Assembly (NCBI GenBank): GCA_947372155.1 | Contig: CANBSM010000145.1 | Location: 1-6,967 of the forward strand | DNA length: 6,967 nucleotides | Reading direction: 5' to 3' | Source of the DNA: Burkholderiaceae bacterium | GTDB lineage: Bacteria > Pseudomonadota > Gammaproteobacteria > Burkholderiales > Burkholderiaceae | Part shown: piece after piece, positions 1 through 5,949 of the stretch | Position numbering within the stretch: position 1 is the first letter of the stretch | How the letters are laid out: the number at the start of each line of letters is the position of its first letter | The notes under the pieces: model-generated | What the model was told of the DNA's origin: nothing | Seen by the model: only the letters and a program-made list of their open reading frames with translations | Databases searched by the model: none | Made by a program: the position numbers and the translations under genes

Positions 1-428
1 AAGCTAACTCTGGTTTAACTGAAGAAGAAATTTTGCGCATGGTAAAAGATGCTGAAGCCAATGCTGCTGAAGATAAGAAAGTGCTTGAGTTGGTAACGGC
101 GCGTAATACAGCTGATGCCTTGGCTCACTCTACTAAGAAAGCCCTGGAAGAGCATGGTGCTAGCTTAGAAGCTGCCGAGAAAGAGGCGATTGAAGCTGCT
201 CTTAAAGAATTGGATGAAGCCATTAAGGGTAGCGATAAGGCTGCTATTGAGGCGAAGACTGAAGCTTTGGGTAAAGCAAGCCAGAAGCTGGGCGAGAAGG
301 TAATGGCTGCTGAACAGGCAAAAGCTGGCGGCGGCGCGCCTGGTGCAGCACCTGGTGGTGCGCAACAAGCAGCCCCAGACGCTGATGTAGTGGATGCTGA
401 CTTTAAAGAGGTGGATGACAAGAAGTAA
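1..428 (+). CDS. dnaK: Molecular chaperone DnaK (Hsp70), C-terminal part only
   Basis: This is the 3' end of dnaK. The reading frame is open from base 3 (bases 1-2 belong to a cut codon) to TAA at 426-428, giving 141 residues of a protein usually about 640 long, so no start lies in the window. The visible part begins just after the beta-sandwich substrate-binding domain, with the Hsp70 signature [10 protein letters not shown] and [10 protein letters not shown], and continues as the alpha-helical lid ([16 protein letters not shown], then [21 protein letters not shown]). It ends in a flexible Gly/Ala/Pro-rich linker and the acidic tail [14 protein letters not shown], which matches the conserved DnaK terminus. 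DnaK is the cytosolic ATP-driven chaperone working with DnaJ and GrpE. The next gene is dnaJ, 113 bases downstream on the same strand, the usual operon arrangement. Any heat-shock promoter would lie outside the window. Identification is secure. Confidence 0.97.
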   Translation, partial: ANSGLTEEEILRMVKDAEANAAEDKKVLELVTARNTADALAHSTKKALEEHGASLEAAEKEAIEAALKELDEAIKGSDKAAIEAKTEALGKASQKLGEKVMAAEQAKAGGGAPGAAPGGAQQAAPDADVVDADFKEVDDKK

Positions 429-487
429 TCTAGTCATTTAATGTTAAAAAGACGTATTCATTAAGGTATTTTTGAAGTACTTAAATA

Positions 488-512
488 ACAAGTCGGCCTC
501 GTGCCGACTTGT
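488..512 (+). other. Strong stem-loop in the dnaK-dnaJ spacer
   Basis: ACAAGTCGGC (488-497) is perfectly complementary to GCCGACTTGT (503-512), giving a 10-bp stem with 6 G/C pairs and a 5-base loop (CTCGT). The plus-strand sequence after it, GTGTCATTCAGG, has no U-run, so it is not a standard intrinsic terminator. It lies 59 bases after the dnaK stop and ends 29 bases before the dnaJ start. It may be a weak attenuator, or a processing or 3'-end stability element that lowers dnaJ relative to dnaK. The hairpin is seen directly; its function is inferred. Confidence 0.6.
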
Positions 513-528
513 GTCATTCAGGTTGTTG

Positions 529-534
529 AGAGGA
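529..534 (+). promoter_or_regulatory. Shine-Dalgarno of dnaJ (supports the GTG start)
   Basis: AGAGGA sits 7 bases before GTG at 542-544, ideal spacing for ribosome binding. This supports the non-ATG start, which also gives the expected DnaJ N-terminus ([14 protein letters not shown]). It is the clearest ribosome-binding site in the window. Confidence 0.8.
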
Positions 535-541
535 ATTAGCT

Positions 542-1666
542 GTGTCTAAAAGTAAACGCGATTTTTATGAAGTACTGGGCGTAGCAAAAGGTGCCAGCGA
601 TGAAGAGCTTAAAAAAGCCTATCGCAAAATGGCAATGAAGTATCACCCTGATCGCAACCCTGACAGCAAAACGGCTGAAGCCCAATTTAAAGAAGCTAAA
701 GAGGCCTACGAAACACTCACCGATCCCAATAAGCGTGCTGCCTATGACCAGTATGGTCATGCTGGTGTTGACCCTTCAATGGGTGGTGGCTTTGGTGGGG
801 GCGGTGGATTTGCCGATGCCTTTGGCGATATCTTTGGTGATATTTTCGGTCAAGGCGGTGGACGTCACTCCGGTCCGCAGGTCTATAAGGGCGCTGATCT
901 TCGTTACAACATGGATATCACTCTAGAGCAAGCTGCTGAGGGCTACACAACACAAATTCGTGTGCCAAGTTGGAGTAACTGTAAGCCTTGTCACGGTACT
1001 GGTGCCGAGCCTGGTACAAAAGCGGAAAAATGCTCTACCTGTGATGGCCATGGTCAAGTACGTGTGCAACAAGGTTTCTTCTCGATGCAACAGACTTGCC
1101 CTAAGTGCCGCGGCACGGGCGAGTACATTCCGAAGCCTTGCAAAACTTGTCATGGCAGTGGTAAGTATAAAGAACAAAAAACTCTCGAAATTAAAATTCC
1201 AGCGGGCATTGATGATGGCATGCGCGTACGCTCAGTTGGTAATGGCGAGCCTGGCATTAACGGCGGACCTTCAGGCGATCTCTACGTAGAAGTTCGGGTT
1301 AAGCCGCATCCAGTATTTGAGCGGGATGGCAGCGACTTACATGTACAAATGCCGATTTCATTTGCAACGGCAACTATTGGTGGCGAGATTGAGGTTCCAA
1401 CCCTATCGGGTCGAGTTGAGTTTCCGATTCCAGAGGGTACGCAGACTGGTAAAACATTCCGTTTGCGTAACAAAGGTATTAAAGGATTGCGCTCCACTTT
1501 AGTGGGCGATCTTTTTGTGCACGTTTTAGTTGAGACGCCTGTGAAATTGACTGATGAGCAGAAAAAATTACTGACACAGTTTGATGAGAGTCTGAAATCC
1601 GGTGGGGATAAACACAGCCCACAGCAAAAGGGCTGGTTTGATGGCGTAAAGAGCTTCTTTAGTTAA
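542..1666 (+). CDS. dnaJ: Molecular chaperone DnaJ (Hsp40, type I)
   Basis: DnaJ delivers unfolded substrates to DnaK and stimulates its ATPase in the cytosol. The protein has 374 residues, the normal family length, and all type I domains are present in order. The J domain covers about residues 5-70 with the essential HPD at 35-37. The Gly/Phe-rich linker is about 76-112. The zinc-binding region has four CxxCxGxG repeats starting at Cys147, Cys164, Cys186 and Cys200, all eight cysteines intact. The C-terminal substrate-binding and dimerisation domains run from about 210 to 350 ([19 protein letters not shown], then [12 protein letters not shown]). The GTG start is supported by AGAGGA 7 bases upstream. 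It follows dnaK on the same strand after a spacer containing a strong stem-loop, and its stop lies 7 bases from the stop of the converging panB. Nothing suggests damage or transfer. Confidence 0.98.
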   Translation: MSKSKRDFYEVLGVAKGASDEELKKAYRKMAMKYHPDRNPDSKTAEAQFKEAKEAYETLTDPNKRAAYDQYGHAGVDPSMGGGFGGGGGFADAFGDIFGDIFGQGGGRHSGPQVYKGADLRYNMDITLEQAAEGYTTQIRVPSWSNCKPCHGTGAEPGTKAEKCSTCDGHGQVRVQQGFFSMQQTCPKCRGTGEYIPKPCKTCHGSGKYKEQKTLEIKIPAGIDDGMRVRSVGNGEPGINGGPSGDLYVEVRVKPHPVFERDGSDLHVQMPISFATATIGGEIEVPTLSGRVEFPIPEGTQTGKTFRLRNKGIKGLRSTLVGDLFVHVLVETPVKLTDEQKKLLTQFDESLKSGGDKHSPQQKGWFDGVKSFFS

Positions 1667-1673
1667 GAGGCTA

Positions 1674-2489
1674 TTAGCCCGCAAAACCATGTTCTAGACC
1701 GGGAAACTTTCCGGACTTGACTTCGCGAACGTAGGCTTTAATAGCGGCTTCGACTGAGCTGTGGCCATCCATAAAGTTTTTGACAAACTTGGGTGGTTTT
1801 CCTGGGCTGATGCCCAACATATCTTGTAAAACCAATACCTGACCAGAGCAATCAGGTCCTGCACCAATTCCGATGGTCGGAATATGGAGTTCTTCGGTAA
1901 TCTTTTCTCCAAGCGAAGAAGGAATGGCTTCAAGTACCAGCATTTGCGCTCCAGCTGCTTCACAAGCAAGCGCTTGTTCAAGCATATGACTTGCGGCATC
2001 TTTAGATTTACCTTGCACTTTGTAACCACCCAAAAGATGAACTGATTGTGGAAGTAAACCCAGGTGCGCGCAAACAGGAACGCTACGCTCGACCAGATAT
2101 TGAATAATCTCTACTTGCCAATCTCCGCCTTCTAGCTTGACCATATCGGCGCCGGCACGCATGAGTTCTGCTGCTGAATCTAGTGCTTGCACTGGATCGC
2201 CATAACTTGCAAATGGAAGATCGGCTATCAAAAATGCATGCGTATTAGCCCGAGCCACACATTCGGTGTGATAAACCATTTGTTCAACGGTAACTGGCGT
2301 TGTGCTGGAGTGGCCTTGAATTACATTGCCTAATGAATCACCAATCAGGATAGTCTCGACCCCGCAGCGATTGAGCAATGCTGACATGGTCGAGTCATAT
2401 GCGGTGAGCATAGTAATTTTCTCTCGCTCAGAATGCATAGCGAGTAGATTGGTGATGGTGATTGGCTTATCGCCTTGTAAGTAACCCAT
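1674..2489 (-). CDS. panB: 3-methyl-2-oxobutanoate hydroxymethyltransferase (ketopantoate hydroxymethyltransferase)
   Basis: PanB transfers a hydroxymethyl group from 5,10-methylene-tetrahydrofolate to 3-methyl-2-oxobutanoate, making ketopantoate, the first committed step of pantothenate and coenzyme A synthesis in the cytosol. It has 271 residues, close to the 264 of the E. coli enzyme. Family blocks are intact: [11 protein letters not shown] near residue 29, [12 protein letters not shown] (49-60), [10 protein letters not shown] (87-96), MVKLEGG (116-122), GGYKVQG (154-160), LVLEAIP (184-190) and IGIGAG (206-211). By comparison with E. coli, Asp51, Asp90 and Glu120 would bind the metal and Glu187 would be the catalytic base. 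The ATG at 2489 gives a normal N-terminus, but I see no clear Shine-Dalgarno in the 17-base gap after folK, so translation may depend on the upstream gene. It is last in the minus-strand cluster and converges on dnaJ. Neighbouring folK feeds the folate pathway that supplies its cofactor. Confidence 0.97.
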   Translation of the reverse strand: MGYLQGDKPITITNLLAMHSEREKITMLTAYDSTMSALLNRCGVETILIGDSLGNVIQGHSSTTPVTVEQMVYHTECVARANTHAFLIADLPFASYGDPVQALDSAAELMRAGADMVKLEGGDWQVEIIQYLVERSVPVCAHLGLLPQSVHLLGGYKVQGKSKDAASHMLEQALACEAAGAQMLVLEAIPSSLGEKITEELHIPTIGIGAGPDCSGQVLVLQDMLGISPGKPPKFVKNFMDGHSSVEAAIKAYVREVKSGKFPGLEHGFAG

Positions 2490-2506
2490 GGCGAGAGTTT
2501 AATGAA

Positions 2507-3034
2507 TTAATGCGCCGTTTGGCTATAAACGTCTTTTTCCCCGCAATTACAGTTCCTGCAGGGGAGTTTTTCAATTCTTTGGTGTGCCACGTTGGGCAAG
2601 TAGGCTTTAAGCTCACCCCAGTTGGGTAAAAAGATATCAGGGGCGATTTCCAGAAGGGGGAGGAGAACAAATGAGCGCTCAATAATTCTGGGATGCGGCA
2701 GCATCAAATCTGTTTCGTTTTGAGTAACCCCTTCAAAAGAAAGGATGTCTAGGTCAAGAGTCCGAGGAGCATTTGTATAGGGACGCTCACGACCAAATTC
2801 TTGTTCAATGGTTTGGCAAACATGCAATAGGCCGTATGGGCTTAATTCGGTCTCGACTTCAATGACGGCATTAATGTAGTCGCCGCCCGCAGCCTCAACG
2901 GGCGCGCTTTGATAGAAGCAGCTTTTAGCCAAGATTTGTAGTTCGGAGCGCAATGCTAAGCAAACGATGGCATCAGTAATAAGCTGACGTGTGTCGCCGA
3001 TGTTGCCACCAAATCCGATATATGCCCGTGCCAT
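2507..3034 (-). CDS. folK: 2-amino-4-hydroxy-6-hydroxymethyldihydropteridine diphosphokinase (HPPK)
   Basis: FolK moves pyrophosphate from ATP to 6-hydroxymethyl-7,8-dihydropterin, the step before dihydropteroate synthase in folate synthesis. It has 175 residues, somewhat longer than the 159 of E. coli FolK. Visible family blocks are YIGFGGNIGD (5-14), the substrate-side GGDYINAVIEVET (50-62), the signature GRERPYTNAPRTLDLDIL (81-98) with the magnesium-binding pair Asp94 and Asp96, and LPHPRIIERSFVLLPLLE (112-129). The ATG at 3034 starts directly at the first beta strand, and a weak GGAA lies 4 bases upstream. The extra length is a C-terminal tail containing Cys159, Cys162 and Cys164 (CRNCNC), which I do not recognise as a standard part of the family. 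The gene follows pcnB after 52 bases and precedes panB by 17, consistent with one transcript. Confidence 0.96.
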   Translation of the reverse strand: MARAYIGFGGNIGDTRQLITDAIVCLALRSELQILAKSCFYQSAPVEAAGGDYINAVIEVETELSPYGLLHVCQTIEQEFGRERPYTNAPRTLDLDILSFEGVTQNETDLMLPHPRIIERSFVLLPLLEIAPDIFLPNWGELKAYLPNVAHQRIEKLPCRNCNCGEKDVYSQTAH

Positions 3035-3086
3035 AAATTTCCAAACTAGAGATGAAACTACTTTACTGAAATTTCTCTAAGTCTGC

Positions 3087-4487
3087 TTAGCTTGCTGCAC
3101 TCTCTGGGGGCACTGCCGCTTTTGGCTTTCTGCGGCGCCGTCTTTTGGCAGGGCTTGGACTGTTGCCAGATTCATTTTTGACGCTAGCCATCAGCTCATC
3201 TTGCCCTGTGACGTCGGTTGCAATGAAGTCTGTCCACCATTGCCCGATTGCTGGGTTTAATTCCCCGGTGGCGCAGCGAAGCAACATAAAGTCATAACCC
3301 GCTCTAAAACGTGGGGATTCGATGAGGCGATAGGGGTAGCGCCCCACGCGTCTCTCAAAGCGAGGCTGCATAGACCAAATTTCGCGCATATCGCTTTCGA
3401 AGCGTCGTTGAATCGTCATGCCGCTACTTTGAGTGGCAATCGTGTCGTCCATTGCATCATGCAGAGCGGGAATATTAGCCATGCCTTTGGATGAATTGGC
3501 TTTCCAATTCTTTAGCAGGTCCGGCCACAGGAGGGTAGCAAATAAAAATCCTGCAGAAACACTTTTACCGGACTGAATGCGGTCGTCAGTATTGGCTAAG
3601 GCTAACTTTACAAAATCATTAGCCCCCTTGGAGTCTGCGCCTGTATCCAGAATGTGATCTAGGAGCGGGAGTAAGCCATGATGCAATCCAGCATCTTTGA
3701 GGCCTTGGATTGCTGCCCAGGAGTAGCCAGACATCAAAAGCTTCAAAATTTCATCAAAGAGTCTCGCAGAGGGGACGTCGTTTAATAGTTTTCCTAGCTT
3801 TGCAATAGGCGCGCGCGTAGCACCATCTAATGCAAACCCAGTCTTGGCTGCGAAGCGAACTGCGCGGAGCATGCGTACCGGATCTTCGCGATAGCGCTTT
3901 GCTGGATCGCCAATCATGCGCAAAGTTTTCTTTTGCATGTCTGCCATACCGCCGTGATAGTCGAGGACTGTTTCGGACGCAGGGTCGTAGTACATCGCAT
4001 TGATTGTGAAATCGCGCCTTGCAGCATCTTCGCCTTGCGAGCCCCAAACGTTATCTCGCAAGATCCGGCCGCTCTCAGCTACGTGGTCCCCGGCGTTATC
4101 CAATAGGGCTCTGAAGGTAGATACTTCAATGATTTCAGGGTGGCCTTTGCCGAAAAAAGTCACGTGCACAATTTGAAAACGGCGACCAATCAGACGCGCC
4201 TTACGAAAGAGTCTTTGTACTTGATCTGGTGTTGCATTGGTTGCAACGTCAAAATCTTTTGGGCTAATACCTAAGGCAAGATCTCTAACAGCACCACCGA
4301 CAATAAATGCTTCATATCCTGCTTGCTGCAATGTGTGCGTTACCTTCACCGCGTTCTTGGAGAGTAAATGCGGGTCAATCCGATGTGCTTTTTTAGGAAT
4401 ACGTTTTGGGGCGCCAGTGTTATTGGCTTGCGTGTGCTTGACCATCGGGTCACGCCGCAAAATACGTTTAATAAATTTAGTGATCAT
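3087..4487 (-). CDS. pcnB: Poly(A) polymerase I (PcnB)
   Basis: PcnB adds 3' poly(A) tails to RNA, marking fragments and small RNAs for exonucleolytic decay; in E. coli it also affects ColE1-type plasmid copy number through RNA I. The 466 residues match the family (about 450-470). The nucleotidyltransferase head has YEAFIVGGAVRD (58-69) with the GG nucleotide-binding pair at 64-65, the catalytic DFD at 78-80, and RRDFTINAMYY (157-167) whose Asp159 is the probable third acidic residue. Next come the neck block YREDPVRMLRAVRFAAK (199-215) and an alpha-helical body. The C-terminus is very basic (KRRRRRKPK, 448-456), as in E. coli PcnB, and is likely an RNA-binding tail. These features favour poly(A) polymerase over the related CCA-adding enzyme. 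The ATG at 4487 overlaps the stop of the upstream phosphatase gene as ATGA and gives an N-terminus (MITKFIKRILRRD) resembling the E. coli one. Confidence 0.96.
   Translation of the reverse strand: MITKFIKRILRRDPMVKHTQANNTGAPKRIPKKAHRIDPHLLSKNAVKVTHTLQQAGYEAFIVGGAVRDLALGISPKDFDVATNATPDQVQRLFRKARLIGRRFQIVHVTFFGKGHPEIIEVSTFRALLDNAGDHVAESGRILRDNVWGSQGEDAARRDFTINAMYYDPASETVLDYHGGMADMQKKTLRMIGDPAKRYREDPVRMLRAVRFAAKTGFALDGATRAPIAKLGKLLNDVPSARLFDEILKLLMSGYSWAAIQGLKDAGLHHGLLPLLDHILDTGADSKGANDFVKLALANTDDRIQSGKSVSAGFLFATLLWPDLLKNWKANSSKGMANIPALHDAMDDTIATQSSGMTIQRRFESDMREIWSMQPRFERRVGRYPYRLIESPRFRAGYDFMLLRCATGELNPAIGQWWTDFIATDVTGQDELMASVKNESGNSPSPAKRRRRRKPKAAVPPESAAS
4484..4487 (-). other. ATGA stop/start overlap joining the phosphatase gene and pcnB
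   Basis: On the minus strand the pcnB ATG (4487-4485) overlaps the TGA stop of the upstream HAD gene (4486-4484). This four-base overlap is a common arrangement for translational coupling by reinitiation, and no separate strong Shine-Dalgarno is visible for pcnB inside the end of the phosphatase gene. The overlap is seen directly; coupling is inferred. Confidence 0.75.
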
Positions 4488-5164
4488 GCAAACAATTCAA
4501 GTATGGGCCAGTTGCGCTGCTTCGCTTCATTACGAAGACGATCGTCTGGATTGGTGGCAACAGGATGACTTACTGTTTCGAGTAAGGGAAGGTCATTCAT
4601 CGAGTCAGAATAAAAATAACTATAAGGCAATGCATCTAAAGATAGTTTTTGCGATGCTAACCAGTCATGTAGGTTTTGAATCTTGCCTTCACGAAAATTA
4701 GGAATACCTTTGACTTCGCCTGTGTAGTTAGCCAATGGATGATTATCTGCGGTAGCTGGCTCCGTAGCAATCAGATGCTCAATGCCAAAACTTTCAACAA
4801 TGGGGCGCGTCACAAAGCTGTTGGTAGCAGTAATGACGCAGCAAAGATCGCCAGCATCTTGATGACGTTTTACTAGATCAATTGCTTGCTGTCGGAGTTG
4901 ACCGTTAATAACTTCTTTCATAAAGGCGTCATGCCACTCTTTCAGTTGCACGCGCGAATGCTCTGAAAGGGGCTTCAAAGCAAAGCGCAAGAACTCATGA
5001 ATATCCAGCTTGCCTTCTTTGTAGTCCTGATAAAAGCGCTCGTTTTGTCGCGCATAGTATTCGCTGTCTACAACACCAATGCGTGCCAAAAATTGGCCCC
5101 ATTCGTAATCGCTATCGCAGGGCAAGAGGGTGTGATCTAAATCGAAAAGGGCTAGTTGAGTCAC
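4484..5164 (-). CDS. HAD-superfamily subfamily IB phosphatase (SerB-like), substrate unknown
   Basis: A 226-residue soluble protein with all four HAD motifs. Motif I is FDLDHTLL with nucleophile Asp8 and acid/base Asp10. Motif II lies in VITATN (110-115). The motif III lysine is Lys161 in REGKIQNL. Motif IV is YSDSMNDLPLL with Asp187 and Asp191. The helical cap between motifs I and II (about residues 15-95) places it in subfamily IB with phosphoserine phosphatase SerB and similar enzymes. It should therefore hydrolyse a small phosphate monoester in the cytosol using magnesium and a phospho-aspartate intermediate. The substrate cannot be read from the sequence; phosphoserine or histidinol phosphate are possible but unproven. 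The start is GTG at 5164, the only usual start codon that keeps motif I at the N-terminus. No Shine-Dalgarno is visible in the AT-rich 18-base gap after hda. Its stop overlaps the pcnB start. Confidence 0.9.
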   Translation of the reverse strand: MTQLALFDLDHTLLPCDSDYEWGQFLARIGVVDSEYYARQNERFYQDYKEGKLDIHEFLRFALKPLSEHSRVQLKEWHDAFMKEVINGQLRQQAIDLVKRHQDAGDLCCVITATNSFVTRPIVESFGIEHLIATEPATADNHPLANYTGEVKGIPNFREGKIQNLHDWLASQKLSLDALPYSYFYSDSMNDLPLLETVSHPVATNPDDRLRNEAKQRNWPILELFA

Positions 5165-5182
5165 GAATTGATATTTAATAAA

Positions 5183-5938
5183 TTATTTGGGCTGCAAGAG
5201 CTCGCGAACAAGCGGTAAGGTTACAGCACGTTTTGTTTCAAGGGAGTAAGCGTCTAATGCATCAATTAAAGCCATCAGGCTGGGCATATCTCGATAAAAG
5301 CGACTCAATAGCCAAGGCAACACATCAGGCGATAAAACGAGTCCTCGCTCTTTGGCCGCTTCCTCTAGTGCTTGTATTTTCTCATCATCGTCTAAAAGCT
5401 GTGTTTGAAAGATCAAACCCCAGCCCAGACGGGTTCGCAGGTCTTCTCGGAGCTTCAGATTGGCTGGCGCAGCGTTGCCAGCCATGAAAATATGGATCGC
5501 TTTGCTCGCCTGCACTCCATTGAGGATGCGAAATAGAGAGCCAACAAGACGATCATCTAGCTGTTCCACATCATCAACCGTAATGACTGAGGGGGTATCA
5601 CTTTGGGCCAATGCACTCATCTTTTCTTCTAGGCGAACCCAAGTAGTCGGTTCGAGGGGGGAGAGAGCAATATGTAACAAGCCAGCATGCTTGGCTGCAT
5701 TCTCGATGGCATTGAGCAGGTGAGTGCGACCAGAGCCCTCAGGCCCCCACCAGTAAATCCAACGATGATTTAATGGATTGCTAGATTGTTGAGCATGCGC
5801 TTTCCCCCAGGATTTCTCAATGTCTTGCAGGGCAGAAATTAAGGCAAGATCTTTTCCTGGAAGATAGTTTTCTAAACTAGCCTGAGGTGAGTGACTAATA
5901 TCAAGCGCAAATTGTTTCGGAAGCGAGGGTGTATTCAT
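5183..5938 (-). CDS. hda: DnaA regulatory inactivator Hda
   Basis: Hda is a DnaA-like AAA+ protein. Bound to the DNA-loaded beta clamp, it promotes hydrolysis of DnaA-ATP after initiation and so prevents re-replication. The 251-residue form (ATG at 5938) is close to the usual size of about 230-250. Residues 9-14 (QFALDI) fit the N-terminal clamp-binding motif of Hda. The Walker A motif is GPEGSGRT (65-72), with Arg in place of the usual Lys, as in the E. coli GREGAGRS. Walker B is VITVDDVEQL (118-127). The block LREDLRTRLGWG (163-174) corresponds to the arginine-finger region, and FYRDMPSLMALIDALDAYS (214-232) to the C-terminal lid. There is no DNA-binding domain IV, which separates it from DnaA. 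A TTG at 5965 would add nine residues and overlap the upstream gene; I prefer the ATG because it puts the clamp motif close to the N-terminus. It lies 11 bases after the PerM-like gene. Confidence 0.94.
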   Translation of the reverse strand: MNTPSLPKQFALDISHSPQASLENYLPGKDLALISALQDIEKSWGKAHAQQSSNPLNHRWIYWWGPEGSGRTHLLNAIENAAKHAGLLHIALSPLEPTTWVRLEEKMSALAQSDTPSVITVDDVEQLDDRLVGSLFRILNGVQASKAIHIFMAGNAAPANLKLREDLRTRLGWGLIFQTQLLDDDEKIQALEEAAKERGLVLSPDVLPWLLSRFYRDMPSLMALIDALDAYSLETKRAVTLPLVRELLQPK

Positions 5939-5949
5939 TACTACCAAAT

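Noticed and set aside
125..437. Minus-strand open frames opposite dnaK
   Set aside because: They are Ala/Ser/Pro-rich or low-complexity products mirroring the Gly/Ala-rich DnaK tail, with no start signal or family resemblance.
429..487. Possible internal promoter for dnaJ (TTGAAG near 472, palindrome AAGTACTT 475-482)
   Set aside because: No matching -10 element lies at a suitable distance and no sigma-32-like CCCCAT sequence is present.
1803..1816. Small hairpin TGGGC-TGAT-GCCCA considered as a terminator for dnaJ read-through
   Set aside because: Its stem is only 5 bp, it has no U-run and it lies within conserved panB codons (GISPG region).
3035..3086. Possible promoter or hairpin in the 52-base pcnB-folK spacer (AGAGA/TCTCT and repeated GAAATTT)
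   Set aside because: The pairing is short and bulged, and I find no -35/-10 pair with proper spacing, so neither element is supported.
3310..3348. Alternative hairpins CGTGGGG/CCCCACG and GGGG/CCCC
   Set aside because: Both fall within well-conserved pcnB codons and are short or have a long loop; there is no U-run and no regulatory context.
4237..4701. 154-residue open frame on the plus strand
   Set aside because: It runs antisense across the well-identified pcnB and phosphatase genes, has no recognisable domain and is best explained as a shadow of their codon use.
5461..5484. Perfect 8-bp inverted repeat TGGCTGGC/GCCAGCCA with an 8-base loop
   Set aside because: It lies inside the hda coding sequence, where it encodes MAGNAAPAN. 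By my estimate about one such 8-bp repeat is expected by chance in a window of this size.
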